Source of the DNA: Pseudomonas fluorescens
Lineage (GTDB): Bacteria; Pseudomonadota; Gammaproteobacteria; Pseudomonadales; Pseudomonadaceae
Assembly: GCF_001902145.1 (NCBI RefSeq)
Contig: NZ_MRST01000016.1
Coordinates: forward strand, 62,001-126,000
Length of the DNA: 64,000 bases
Reading direction: 5' to 3'
Shown: piece by piece, positions 52,113-60,987 of the stretch
Numbering within the stretch: position 1 is the first letter of the stretch
Layout of the letters: every line of letters begins with the position of its first letter
Program-made: the position numbers and the translations under genes
The notes under the pieces: generated by a model
Seen by the model: the letters and a program-made list of their open reading frames with translations, nothing else
Database searches by the model: none
What the model was told of the DNA's origin: nothing

Positions 52113-52592
52113 TCAGCCCAGGGCGAAGTCGCGCAGGGCATCGCCTTCCATGCGATAACGCACCCATTCTTCCTGAGGCTGGGCGCCTATGGATTTGTAG
52201 AAGGCAATCGCTGGCTCGTTCCAGTCCAGCACGCTCCATTCAAAGCGCCCGCAACCGTTGTCAAAGGCGATCTTGGCCAAGTGGCGCAGCAACTTCTTGC
52301 CGGCCCCGCCGCCGCGTTGTTCCGGGTTGATATACAGATCCTCCAGGTACAGGCAGTTACTGCCCAGCCACGTCGAGTAACTGAAAAAGAACACCGCAAA
52401 GCCGATCGGCAAGCCGTCGCGCAAGCAGATCAGGCCATGGGCCGTGGCGCCTTCGCTGAACAGGCTGCGTTCGATATCCACCACACTGGCGATCACTTCA
52501 TGCCGGGCTTTCTCGTACTCGGCAAGTTCAGTGATAAAGGTCAGGATCTGCGCAGCATCGCTGGGCACGGCGGGGCGAATCTCGATGGTCAT
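52113..52592 (-). CDS. GNAT-family N-acetyltransferase (diamine acetyltransferase-like)
   Basis: The 159-residue GNAT enzyme has the acetyl-CoA loop in INPEQRGGGAGKKLLRHLA (residues 95-113) and the strand LYLEDLYINPE before it. FFFSYSTWLGSNCLYLEDLY and WSVLDWNEPAIAFYKSIGA match the spermidine/spermine N-acetyltransferase-like subgroup. It probably acetylates a polyamine or amino-thiol. The ATG at 52592 begins MTIEIRPAVPSDAAQIL. Confidence 0.88.
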   Translation of the reverse strand: MTIEIRPAVPSDAAQILTFITELAEYEKARHEVIASVVDIERSLFSEGATAHGLICLRDGLPIGFAVFFFSYSTWLGSNCLYLEDLYINPEQRGGGAGKKLLRHLAKIAFDNGCGRFEWSVLDWNEPAIAFYKSIGAQPQEEWVRYRMEGDALRDFALG

Positions 52593-52780
52593 GGGCGAGC
52601 CTTGGGCAAATTCAAAGGCCACATACTAAGACGGTTTGATGGCCGTTTGCAGTGCAATTGATGCCAATCAGCGCGTTTCACTCCGGCGCGGGGTGAAGCA
52701 AGCATCAGCAACCACAGAACAAAGCCTGCGCACGCCCATGGTAAACAATGGGCATAAATCCAACGATCAGAGACCTGCTC

Positions 52781-53977
52781 ATGCACGCCACGCCACCAGT
52801 GGGCACGAAGACATTCGCGCTGTTCTGCCTCGCCAGTTTCCTGTTGTCACTGTCTTACGGCTCGACCTTTCTGTTGTCACTGCTGATCCATGCCCGTGGC
52901 GGTAATGAACACGACGCGGGCAGTGTCATTGCCACGGCGATGCTCAGCACCTTTGTAGCGGTGGTGCTTTCCGGGCATCTGGCCGATGCGCTGGGCGCGG
53001 CGCGAGCGATTGCGAGCACCGGCCTATTGTTGATGGTGGCCTGCCTGGGGTTTGCCCTGACGCCAGGGTTTGGCCAGGGCTTGATGCTGTTTGGATTGTC
53101 CCTTGGCTTGGGCTGGGGCGTGTTCTATACCTTGGGCCCGATCATCGTGACGCTGCTGGTGGAACCCCGCCAGCGGGCCAAATATTTCGCCTTGCTCTCG
53201 GGCAGTATGTTGAGCGGCATAGGTTCCGGCCCTTTGCTGGGACGCGCCGCCACTGCGCTGGACCTGCCCCTGACAACGGCGTTTTATATTGCCGGGCTCG
53301 CCAGCCTCGCCGGGGTGGTGATGTTCTGGCGCATGGGCTCTCGGTTGCGGCAGCACGCGAATGTACCGACCTCCAGGATTTCCTGGGCTGCAAGCCGCCG
53401 CGTACTGTCTTCCAAGGCGGCGTTCGCCATCCTGATGGTCGGCCTGGGTGGCTGCGTATTCGGGGGGCTGTCTTCGTTCCAGACCAGCTATGCCGTTGCC
53501 CATAAGCTGGACTATTCGCTGTTCTTCGCGGGTTTCCTGACAGCGGCAATTACCAGTCGCCTGCTGATCGCCGGTTTCGTGGTCAAGCGCGATGCATACC
53601 AGGCTGCCTGCGTATTATCCGGGGTGATGTTCGGCGCGATCGCGCTGTTCGCGTTTGGTGTCAGCGGTAACCTCAGTTATGTGCTCGCCGCCGCCACGCT
53701 AGGGATCGGGTATGGCCTGACGTATTCGGTGATTAATGGCCTGGTGGCCAACGAAGCACCCAGCGGCACCACTTCCCAGGCGTTATTGCTGTTCAGCCTG
53801 GCGTACTTTATCGGCGTCTTCGGGTTTCCCTGGCTCGCAGGCAAGATCATCGTCGACTTCGGCCTTGCGACAATGATGCTGAGCGTACTGGTGATCGCCG
53901 CACTCAACTGGACGATCACGGTGGCGCGCTTGGTAGCGCGCCGAGTATCGGCACATAAAGTGATACATGTGAGCTGA
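52781..53977 (+). CDS. MFS transporter
   Basis: The 398-residue protein has twelve membrane helices and the MFS loop (GHLADALGAARAIASTG after helix 2). It is an inner-membrane exporter or uptake protein of unknown substrate. The start at 52781 gives MHATPPVGTKTFALFCLASF; an ATG at 52748 is also possible. It is divergent from the acetyltransferase, and the two could act together in export of a modified amine. Confidence 0.87.
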   Translation: MHATPPVGTKTFALFCLASFLLSLSYGSTFLLSLLIHARGGNEHDAGSVIATAMLSTFVAVVLSGHLADALGAARAIASTGLLLMVACLGFALTPGFGQGLMLFGLSLGLGWGVFYTLGPIIVTLLVEPRQRAKYFALLSGSMLSGIGSGPLLGRAATALDLPLTTAFYIAGLASLAGVVMFWRMGSRLRQHANVPTSRISWAASRRVLSSKAAFAILMVGLGGCVFGGLSSFQTSYAVAHKLDYSLFFAGFLTAAITSRLLIAGFVVKRDAYQAACVLSGVMFGAIALFAFGVSGNLSYVLAAATLGIGYGLTYSVINGLVANEAPSGTTSQALLLFSLAYFIGVFGFPWLAGKIIVDFGLATMMLSVLVIAALNWTITVARLVARRVSAHKVIHVS

Positions 53978-54062
53978 TACCGTTCGTCGCCATCCCGGCA
54001 CGATCGGCAAACGCGGGCAGACCAATACAGGGTAAGGACATTAATCATATGGAGGCACCCTG

Positions 54063-54401
54063 ATGAAAAATTCCAAATTTGCTGCCCTCGCCCTCACCGG
54101 CCTGTTGTCTGCCGCGTCCCTGAGCGCCTTCGCTGGCAGTTCGACCACCGGGCCCACCGACCCTACGCCGGACGCCACCACTGAGTCGCAAAAATCCATG
54201 GGCACGGGCCTGGATACCAATGGTGGTGCGATCATCGACAACAGCGCCGACCCACGCACCAAAGGCAATGACACTCAGCGCCAGGCACCGCCTGCCGTAG
54301 GCAACGGCAAGATGGGCCCAGGCACGGACAACAATGAGCCGAAGATCAACAAGGGCGACGACTCGAACATCCCGGGCGCGAAGAAACAACCAGCGCCTTG
54401 A
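54063..54401 (+). CDS. Small exported Gly/Asn/Pro-rich protein
   Basis: The 112-residue protein has a signal peptide (MKNSKFAALALTGLLSAASLSAFA) followed by a hydrophilic, Gly/Thr/Pro/Asp-rich, likely disordered region (SSTTGPTDPTPDATTESQ onward). It is unrecognised. GGAGG-like sequence precedes the ATG. It heads a run of three small genes with similar stress-gene spacing. Confidence 0.78.
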   Translation: MKNSKFAALALTGLLSAASLSAFAGSSTTGPTDPTPDATTESQKSMGTGLDTNGGAIIDNSADPRTKGNDTQRQAPPAVGNGKMGPGTDNNEPKINKGDDSNIPGAKKQPAP

Positions 54402-54452
54402 TACACCCTTGGTACGACCTACACCCGACCATTTCCCCGTGAAGAGGTACGC

Positions 54453-54719
54453 ATGAACGTCGATAGAAACCTTGAAAAAGAAGTCCTCACCCGCCTGCTG
54501 CACGCTCATCCGCAAGGTTTGGGCAAGGAGGTGCTGGACAATTACCGCGGTGAGAAAGAGGTCGCCGGTGTCTTGGCGTTCCTGCAGGACCGCGGGCTGA
54601 TCAAGGATGGGCATGTGACCACCGACGACGCCGGTGAATATTCGTTGAACCTGCCGATCAAGCTGACTGCCTCTGGTGTGGATGAGGCACGCAAGCTGGA
54701 CGGTGCAGTCCCTCAGTAA
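54453..54719 (+). CDS. Small winged-helix-like protein
   Basis: The 88-residue protein has a short helical N-terminus (KEVLTRLLHAHPQGLGKEVLDNYRG) and a region (VAGVLAFLQDRGLIKDGHVTTDD) with the outline of a winged helix. I do not recognise a family. GAAGAGG lies before the ATG. It follows the small exported protein by about 50 bp on the same strand. Confidence 0.75.
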   Translation: MNVDRNLEKEVLTRLLHAHPQGLGKEVLDNYRGEKEVAGVLAFLQDRGLIKDGHVTTDDAGEYSLNLPIKLTASGVDEARKLDGAVPQ

Positions 54720-54769
54720 TCCATTTCTGGTCTGGCCTCAGGCCACTGGGGCCAGAAGGAGTTTTAGCG

Positions 54770-55150
54770 ATGCCTCGTGGAAGCAAAGCCAAATACACCG
54801 ACGAACAGAAACGCAAGGCCGCTCATATCGAAGACAGTTATGAGCACAAGGGGTTGCCCAAGGACGAAGCCGAAGCCCGTGCCTGGGCGACCGTCAACAA
54901 ACAGTCTGGCGGCGGTGAAAAAGCCGGCGGATCAGGCCGACGCAAGGCGCCAGCCAAGAAAACCCAGGACCGGCAGGAATCGGCCAAGCGCGCCGCTGCC
55001 AGTCGTGAAGGGCACCCGCGCAGCAGCCGTGCCTCGCTGGGTACGCAGACCAAGGAAAGTTTGATGAAAGAGGCGCGGGCCAAGGATATTCCTGGGCGCT
55101 CAACCATGCGCAAAGATGAGTTGATCCAAGCCCTGAAAAAAGCAGGTTAA
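54770..55150 (+). CDS. Basic protein with Rho N-terminal-like (SAP-type) domain
   Basis: The 126-residue protein is Lys/Arg-rich and begins MPRGSKAKYTDEQKRKAAHIEDSY, followed by a basic Gly/Ala/Lys linker and a C-terminal KESLMKEARAKDIPGRSTMRKDELIQALKK, matching the Rho_N/SAP helix-extended-loop-helix. Similar proteins are labelled plasmid stabilisation or DNA-binding stress proteins. It probably binds nucleic acid. GGAG precedes the ATG. Confidence 0.82.
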   Translation: MPRGSKAKYTDEQKRKAAHIEDSYEHKGLPKDEAEARAWATVNKQSGGGEKAGGSGRRKAPAKKTQDRQESAKRAAASREGHPRSSRASLGTQTKESLMKEARAKDIPGRSTMRKDELIQALKKAG

Positions 55151-55163
55151 ACGCAGGACCCAT

Positions 55164-55254
55164 TGTGGGAGCGGGCTTGCTCGCGAATGCGGTGTGTCAG
55201 TCAGCACATGTTTTAACTGACACACCGCATTCGCGAGCAAGCCCGCTCCCACAT
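55164..55254. repeat. REPIN, GAGCGGGCTTGCTCGC type
   Basis: Almost perfectly symmetrical: the inner part (GCGGTGTGTCAGT / ACTGACACACCGC) also pairs, so the whole 90 bp can form one long hairpin between convergent genes. Confidence 0.92.
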
Positions 55255-55267
55255 TTTTGAGCTTCGT

Positions 55268-56179
55268 TTATTCAGTCACTAATGCATCGACCTCAGCAGT
55301 GCCAGGTGAAGTCGCCGGCCCCCAACGGGTCACCGCCAGTGCTGCGGCTGCATTCGCTCTGCGCGCCGCTTGAACAGGTTTCAATCCTAGTGCCAACCCG
55401 GCAATAAATACCCCTGCATGTGCATCCCCCGCACCATTGCTGTCTACCGCCTGAACCTTGAAGCCTGGTACGTGCTCAGTCTCTGCCCCACGCCCTACCC
55501 AGCAACCATTTGGCCCATCGCGCACAACCAGCAGTGCCTGCATGTGCTGATTCAGCATGGGCAGCGCCTGATTAATATCCGTCGCCCCGGTAAACGCGAG
55601 GGCTTCAGGGCCATTGCTGGTCCAGATGTCGATACGCGGCAACAAGGCGCGCATCAACGCTGAGTCCGGCGCCTTGACCAGCGGGCCTGGGTCGAATACC
55701 ACTACGATGTCTCGCGGCAGCGCCAGCAGCCAGTCAAGCAACGGCTGCGCCTTACCGTCAAGCAGCAAGCTGTAGCCACTGACATACACGTAATCATCGA
55801 CACGCGGGACGATCTGAGCCAAGTCGTCGGCGCTCAGCTCACCCTCGGCGCCGAGATGGGAGATGAAGGTGCGTTCGGTGCTTGCTTCAGTCAGCGACAC
55901 GCACAACCCGGTATCTTTGCCAGCGCTGGCTGCCAAGGCCATTTCAATACCCTCGGCCTGCATCGCTGCACGCGCCAGCTCGCCAAAGCGGCCCTCGCCA
56001 TGACGGCCCAGGTAAACCACCGGCAACCCATTGCGTCGTGCCGCAGCCATCACGTTGAACCCGCCACCGACTTGGAAACTGGCGGAGTTGGCCAGCACGT
56101 CACCGCCGCTTGCTGGCAGGGTGTCGAGGCCCATGACCAGGTCAACAATGACCTGGCCGGTGTGCAGCAATCTAGACAT
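55268..56179 (-). CDS. PfkB-family carbohydrate/nucleoside kinase (YegV-like)
   Basis: The 303-residue kinase has the PfkB fold. GGGFNVMAAARRNG is the substrate glycine motif near residue 34, and VDSNGAGDAHAGVFIAGLALG is the anion-hole/catalytic GAGD motif. It phosphorylates a sugar or nucleoside. It ends a four-gene operon of GntR, ADP-ribosylglycohydrolase, NCS1 permease and this kinase, the same set (apart from the permease) as E. coli yegTUVW. Overlaps the permease gene by 8 bp. Confidence 0.9.
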   Translation of the reverse strand: MSRLLHTGQVIVDLVMGLDTLPASGGDVLANSASFQVGGGFNVMAAARRNGLPVVYLGRHGEGRFGELARAAMQAEGIEMALAASAGKDTGLCVSLTEASTERTFISHLGAEGELSADDLAQIVPRVDDYVYVSGYSLLLDGKAQPLLDWLLALPRDIVVVFDPGPLVKAPDSALMRALLPRIDIWTSNGPEALAFTGATDINQALPMLNQHMQALLVVRDGPNGCWVGRGAETEHVPGFKVQAVDSNGAGDAHAGVFIAGLALGLKPVQAARRANAAAALAVTRWGPATSPGTAEVDALVTE

Positions 56180-57638
56180 TGGCGCTCTCTGCTAAAGCAG
56201 GACGACGGTCAGCCGCGCCGCCCAGTACCGCATATAGTCCACCCGCTACCAGGAAGGTCACGACCCAGCCCAGGCCGTTGTGGCCCAGCCAGGAGTCGGA
56301 CAGCGGCCCGGCAAACCAGATGTTTTCGGCGGTGGTGCCGATGGTGGTGAAGCTGAACCCCAGCACAATGGCCACGGCCCAGGCGCCAAATGCACGCCAC
56401 TCCACGCCGCCGCGATACCAGTAGGCACTGCTGGGGCTGACGTCCAGCAGGTCGGTGGGGCTGTAATAATGACGGTGAATCAGGTCGACCACGAAGATCC
56501 CGACCCACGCCGTGATCGGCACCGCCAGCAGCGAAATGAAGGTAATGAACGGGCCATAGAAGCTGTCGGCGATCAGCATGAAGTAGATGGAGCCGGCAAA
56601 AATCGCCACGATATCGACGATCACCGCATGCACGCGCTTGACCTTCAAACCCAGGGTCAGGGTGGTGAGACCGGCCGAATACACTGACAGATTGTTCGAC
56701 AGCAACAGCCCGCCGAACGCGGTGATCAGGTACGGCACGGCCATCCAGGTCGGCAGCATGTCGCGGATCGCGATGATGGGGTCGGTGGCCGATGCCAAGT
56801 CATTGTTACCCACCGACAACAGGCCACCCAGGGTGATCAGTAGCACCAGCGGGATACCTGCACCAAACGCGGCGGAGGCCACCAGGCGCACGGCCTTGAC
56901 GCTGCGGTGCTGGTAACGCGACATGTCTGCACCGGCGTTGGCCCAACCGATACCGGTACCGGCAGCCATGGTGCCTACGCCAATGATCATCGCGCTCAAC
57001 GGCGCCGGGGTGGCGTTGAACACCGCGCTCCAGTCGATGGTGGCACACAGAAAGCCGCCCACCAGAATGTTCAGGCCGCCGAATACGTAGGTGGCCCACT
57101 TCTGGATCACCAGCAATGTGGCGTGGCCCAGGCCCGATACGGCCAGGGTCAGCAGCACGAAGATGGCAATGAAGATCAGGGTGAGCACCGGCGCGCTCTT
57201 GGCCTCCACTGCCGAGCCGAACAGGATGGAGCTCAACGACAATAATACGAAGGCTGCGGTGGTGGTGTTGACGGTTTCCCAACCCAGGCGGGACATCAGC
57301 GACACCAATGTCGGGCCGATATTGCCGCGCACACCGAAAATGGCGCGGGACAAGGTCAGGCTGGGCGCGCGACCACGGCGACCGGCGATGGAGATGATGC
57401 CCACTACGGCAAAGGAGCCAGCGGCACCAAGAATCGCGACGATGATCGCCTGCCAGATGGCCAGGCCACGAAACGCCACCAGCGTCGCACCAAGGGGCAA
57501 ACCGAGGATGCTGATATTGGCCGCGAACCATACCCAGAACAGTTGCAGCGGATGACCGTTGCACTCGCCTTCCGGGACCGGCTCGATGCCGCGTGTTTCC
57601 AGTTGTCCGGCGCTTTGGCCGGAAGAGGGGCTGCTCAT
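56172..57638 (-). CDS. NCS1-family cytosine/purine-type permease
   Basis: The 488-residue inner-membrane protein has about 12 helices. PLQLFWVWFAANISILGLPLGA is the NCS1 N-terminal signature and WANAGADMSRYQHRSVK is the loop after helix 6. It resembles CodB and purine permeases. In the operon it takes the place of the nucleoside transporter YegT of E. coli, suggesting the substrate is a nucleobase or nucleoside. It overlaps the kinase start by 8 bp, and a REPIN lies between it and the glycohydrolase gene. Confidence 0.88.
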   Translation of the reverse strand: MSSPSSGQSAGQLETRGIEPVPEGECNGHPLQLFWVWFAANISILGLPLGATLVAFRGLAIWQAIIVAILGAAGSFAVVGIISIAGRRGRAPSLTLSRAIFGVRGNIGPTLVSLMSRLGWETVNTTTAAFVLLSLSSILFGSAVEAKSAPVLTLIFIAIFVLLTLAVSGLGHATLLVIQKWATYVFGGLNILVGGFLCATIDWSAVFNATPAPLSAMIIGVGTMAAGTGIGWANAGADMSRYQHRSVKAVRLVASAAFGAGIPLVLLITLGGLLSVGNNDLASATDPIIAIRDMLPTWMAVPYLITAFGGLLLSNNLSVYSAGLTTLTLGLKVKRVHAVIVDIVAIFAGSIYFMLIADSFYGPFITFISLLAVPITAWVGIFVVDLIHRHYYSPTDLLDVSPSSAYWYRGGVEWRAFGAWAVAIVLGFSFTTIGTTAENIWFAGPLSDSWLGHNGLGWVVTFLVAGGLYAVLGGAADRRPALAESANV

Positions 57639-57728
57639 TAAGGGGTGCTCCTGGTGCCTGTATTGTTGTGGTTGTGGCGGATATGCAAATCAAACCTCTT
57701 ACCGGGTCGTCCTGACGCAAAGATCCAC

Positions 57729-57828
57729 TGTAGGAGCGAGCTTGCTCGCGAAGGTGGCCAACGATAACGCGGGGAGCCAGGAAAAAAGCAGCGCTCTGGT
57801 GGTTTTCGCGAGCAAGCTCGCTCCTACA
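57729..57828. repeat. REPIN inside the yeg-like operon
   Basis: GAGCGAGCTTGCTCGC type between the glycohydrolase stop and the permease start. Such a hairpin can lower expression of downstream genes by affecting mRNA processing. Confidence 0.92.
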
Positions 57829-57840
57829 GGGAACAGGGAC

Positions 57841-58842
57841 TTATCGCAAAGCGAGCAGCCCCTGGACCAGCGGCTGCAAGTCCAGGCCATTGACCCGCTT
57901 GACCTGTTCAACCAACGCCTCAGGCCAGCACTGCATACCCAGGCACGCCCCCAGCATGGCGCCCAGGATCGCGGCAATGGTGTCGGTGTCGCCGCCCAGG
58001 CTGGCCGCCAGGCACAGGGCTTCGAAGGCATTCATATCACCCGACGCCACTTGCTGGGCCAAGGCAAACGAGACCACCACCGATTCCTGGGAAGCCACCG
58101 AAGTACCGATCAACTCGTAAAGCAGGTCGGCAAACAATGCTTTGTCGCCGCTGCCGACGCTCAGGGTGCGAGCCCAACTGATGCGGGTAGAAATGCGTCC
58201 GCCCGCGATCCAGTGACCATGGCTTTCGGCCTGTCGAGCAATCTGGGTCCCGATATTCAGGGCTTCCCCCAGGTCCACGCCATTGATGCCAGCCGAGACC
58301 ACCGCCGCCACGGCCGCAGCGCTGGAAATACCCAGGCTGGTGTTATGAGTGACCTGGCACGCCTGGATCACCGCCTGGATAAACCGCCCCGGGTCGCTGA
58401 CATCGGCGGCGATGCCCACCGGGGTGATGCGCATGGCCGCACCATTGGTGGTGCCGTAGCGCCCGGATTCTTCTGGGGTATGGCCGGCGAGGATCATGTC
58501 GATCGCGCGTTTGGTGGACGGCCCGAGCAAGTCCTGGGAACCCTTGGCGCGCATCCCCGCTTCCCAGTCGATCAGGCGCTGGGCAAGCACGCTGGGCTCG
58601 ATCTGGCCCTGGCCTTGCACCAGTAACTCGGCAACCAGGATGGCTTGTTCGGTGTCATCGGTGATGGAACCGGCAGGCATGTTGGGCGCAATGGGCTGGT
58701 CGGCGTCGGCGTCTTCCAAGGCGGTGATGGCACCGAAGCGCTTTTGGACCTGCTCGCGGCTCAAGGATTGGGTGGGCATGCCCAAGGCATCGCCCAGGGC
58801 CAGGCCATAAAAGGCGCCAAGTGCGCGATTTTCTCGGGTCAT
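57841..58842 (-). CDS. ADP-ribosylglycohydrolase-family protein (YegU-like)
   Basis: The 333-residue protein belongs to the DraG/ARH family. The first metal-binding motif is GSITDDTEQAILVAELL (about residues 55-71) and the second is GGDTDTIAAILGAMLGA near the C-terminus; both sets of aspartates are present, so the protein should be active. ADP-ribosyl or ribosyl-N bonds are possible targets. It overlaps the GntR stop by 4 nt and is therefore co-translated with it. Confidence 0.9.
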   Translation of the reverse strand: MTRENRALGAFYGLALGDALGMPTQSLSREQVQKRFGAITALEDADADQPIAPNMPAGSITDDTEQAILVAELLVQGQGQIEPSVLAQRLIDWEAGMRAKGSQDLLGPSTKRAIDMILAGHTPEESGRYGTTNGAAMRITPVGIAADVSDPGRFIQAVIQACQVTHNTSLGISSAAAVAAVVSAGINGVDLGEALNIGTQIARQAESHGHWIAGGRISTRISWARTLSVGSGDKALFADLLYELIGTSVASQESVVVSFALAQQVASGDMNAFEALCLAASLGGDTDTIAAILGAMLGACLGMQCWPEALVEQVKRVNGLDLQPLVQGLLALR

Positions 58843-59552
58843 TTCGACGCTCCAAACTGCAGATGCAGGCGAAAGTGCAGCGGGTCGAGCAGGCTTTCGA
58901 CATGCTCCATGAAACGCTCGCGACGATCATAGGTGGTGCGCGACGCCTTGAGAAATACCGTACCGCTGGGGCGCCCGAGTAATTCGGCGTCTTCATCGCT
59001 CAGGGGTTCGGCACCGATCCACTGGTCGCCGTCGGCCCCGACGTAGCCGTAGGCGGCCAGGGTGATGGTCAGGGAGTTGTCGATCAGGCCAATGTGGGGC
59101 AGGTTTTCCAGATCGCCAACGGCCGGCATCAACGAGCGCTCCAGCGACACCGCTGTACCGTCAGCCGTACGCCGCAGGCGCTCGAGGGTAATGAACTGGT
59201 CGGTGCCGAAACGGCTGAACAGATCCGGGTGCGTCACGGCTTCGAAACGCAGGACGTCGGTGCTTACTTGGGCGCCCGTATCGGCCAAGGCCTGGGCCCA
59301 ACCGCTGCGTTGGTCCAACACCATGCCGTCAAAGGTGACAATCGAACCGACGCCGCTCTGGGTGGCGATGTAGTTGCGACGCTTGAGCTCGGCCAGCGCC
59401 TCGCGCAGCGTGCCCCGGCTGACCGCAAACTCCTCGGCCAGTTGGTGCTCGCCCGGCAACAGGAAGCCGTCGGCCATGACTCCACCTTCGATACGGCGGA
59501 TGAGCTCATCGACGACGCGTTTTTTCTTATCAAATCGAACATGTCTAATCAT
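58839..59552 (-). CDS. GntR-family (UTRA) regulator, YegW-like
   Basis: The 237-residue protein has an N-terminal winged helix (GEHQLAEEFAVSRGTLREALAEL, residues 32-54) and a C-terminal UTRA domain (LERLRRTADGTAVSLERSLM). HutC-type GntR regulators sense sugars or nucleoside derivatives. The ATG at 59552 is preferred over the upstream TTG because homology begins there. A 16-bp inverted repeat ACATG-N6-CATGT overlaps the start codon, probably the operator. Confidence 0.87.
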   Translation of the reverse strand: MIRHVRFDKKKRVVDELIRRIEGGVMADGFLLPGEHQLAEEFAVSRGTLREALAELKRRNYIATQSGVGSIVTFDGMVLDQRSGWAQALADTGAQVSTDVLRFEAVTHPDLFSRFGTDQFITLERLRRTADGTAVSLERSLMPAVGDLENLPHIGLIDNSLTITLAAYGYVGADGDQWIGAEPLSDEDAELLGRPSGTVFLKASRTTYDRRERFMEHVESLLDPLHFRLHLQFGASK

Positions 59553-59554
59553 GT
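59539..59554. promoter_or_regulatory. Inverted repeat ACATG-N6-CATGT at the GntR start
   Basis: A perfect 5+5 inverted repeat overlaps the start codon of the yegW-like gene. Binding there would block expression of the whole operon. It is a candidate autoregulatory operator. Confidence 0.5.
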
Positions 59555-59622
59555 ACAAATTGATAACCGAAAGCGCGCGTTTACCGCAAGAGGATTATTT
59601 CAGGCTGAAGACAAAAACCGCC

Positions 59623-60183
59623 TCAGGGCTCCAGGCCGATGGGGAAAAACTCCCCGCTGCTCCAGACGCCAAGCCAGTTCTGACCGTTGATCGGACGGCT
59701 CACCGCCAGCTCCACCAACTGGTAAAAAACGTTGCGATGCACGAGGGCTTCGAGGTTGGTGCGAACGCGCACATAGGGGGCGGGTTCTTGGGTGACGGGG
59801 TCGATCACCACCCGCAGCGGGTGTTCGAGGCCTGCCTCGAACTGTTCGTCGACGTTGGTGGTAAAGCGCAATAACTGGCTTTCGCCCTGCCCTTGCACTT
59901 CGAGGGTCACTGCCACAAACGGCGCATCATCGACGCGGATGCCGACCTTTTCCACCGGCGTCACCAGGAAATAATCGTCGCCATCGCGGCGGATGATGTT
60001 GGAGAACAGCTTGACCATCGGCTTTCGCCCGATGGGTGTGCCCTGGTAGAACCACGTGCCATCGCGGGCGATGCGCATGTCGATATTGCCGCAGAAATCC
60101 GGGTTCCACAGATGCACCGGTGCCGGCCCCTTGCCCTTGGGCAGTTGGGCCAATAACTCATTAGCCTTGGCGGAATCGGTCAT
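59623..60183 (-). CDS. DUF1285 protein
   Basis: The 186-residue cytosolic protein matches DUF1285 (HLWNPDFCGNIDMRIARDGTWFYQGTPIGRKPMVKLFS as consecutive blocks, then VTPVEKVGIRVDDAPF). Pseudomonads keep it as a single gene. No catalytic motif is evident. The ATG at 60183 starts MTDSAKANELLAQLPKGKGP, with GGAG upstream. It is 16 bp from the DUF4823 gene and probably in one operon. Confidence 0.88.
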   Translation of the reverse strand: MTDSAKANELLAQLPKGKGPAPVHLWNPDFCGNIDMRIARDGTWFYQGTPIGRKPMVKLFSNIIRRDGDDYFLVTPVEKVGIRVDDAPFVAVTLEVQGQGESQLLRFTTNVDEQFEAGLEHPLRVVIDPVTQEPAPYVRVRTNLEALVHRNVFYQLVELAVSRPINGQNWLGVWSSGEFFPIGLEP

Positions 60184-60199
60184 GGCGGGCTCCTCTGTC

Positions 60200-60805
60200 T
60201 TACTGATCACTCATACCCAGCAAACCGCGGGCATATTGCGCCAGGGGGCGGGCGATCAAATCTTGTGGCGATGTGTCGTGGAACGTCAGTAAACCGCCAC
60301 GACTGCGAATACGTGCAGTATCAATCAAATACTGGGTGCTGGTCTCGATCAACATGACTTGGATCACCCCGCTGTCCAGGCCAAGGCGGTCCAGGGCTTG
60401 TTGGTCGGTCCACTCGTCGGCGTTGCCGATACGGTCATCGGCTGCCGCAAAGCGGCAATACAGCAGGTAATGAGCACCCGCGTCGCGGGCTTCGGCCATG
60501 GCCTGTTCAAGACCCTCCGGCTGGCGGGCGCGACGGATCATGGGGAAATATTCAACGAAGCCATTGAACGCTTCCTCGGCCACCACATTGGGCCGCGGGT
60601 AAGCGCTGCCCGGCGGCACGAAGGCGCCCTGGGCGATAAACACAAAGGAGTCCGGCTGTATGCGCACCGAGGCGGTACGCCGCGTATCGCTGTGATCGAG
60701 CAGCCCGGCATCGCTCATCTGATAGCGGGTGCCTTCGGCCATATCACTGACGGTCATGCAACCGCCCAGGGCCAATGACGCCAGCAGCAAAACCAGACTA
60801 CGCAT
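60200..60805 (-). CDS. DUF4823 lipoprotein
   Basis: The 201-residue lipoprotein has the signal MRSLVLLLASLALGGC, Cys16 for lipidation. The DUF4823 domain follows (RTASVRIQPDSFVFIAQGAFVPPG split in two strands, then DAGAHYLLYCRFAAADDR). Function unknown. Its ATG at 60805 begins the signal; the frame stays open upstream without similarity. Confidence 0.87.
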   Translation of the reverse strand: MRSLVLLLASLALGGCMTVSDMAEGTRYQMSDAGLLDHSDTRRTASVRIQPDSFVFIAQGAFVPPGSAYPRPNVVAEEAFNGFVEYFPMIRRARQPEGLEQAMAEARDAGAHYLLYCRFAAADDRIGNADEWTDQQALDRLGLDSGVIQVMLIETSTQYLIDTARIRSRGGLLTFHDTSPQDLIARPLAQYARGLLGMSDQ

Positions 60806-60959
60806 CCTAATCCTCCAGAGGCCGGTGACAGGAAACCGGCGAATGGGGCGTGGGATGCAGGTTCTACGCCAGTTCGAGCAGCGCATGACAAATGTGGGGG
60901 TTGCCTGCGATGACGGCCTGACAGCCGACGCTTATCTACCTGACACTCCACGATCCAAC

Positions 60960-60987
60960 TGTGGGAGCGGGCTTGCTCGCGAAGGCG
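60960..60987. repeat. Single REP unit, GAGCGGGCTTGCTCGC type
   Basis: Only one arm is present, so this is a solitary REP rather than a REPIN. Confidence 0.75.

Noticed and set aside
735..55254. Recurrent inverted repeats considered as a CRISPR array
   Set aside because: Units are scattered between genes in inverted pairs, with no regular spacers and no cas genes; they are REPINs.
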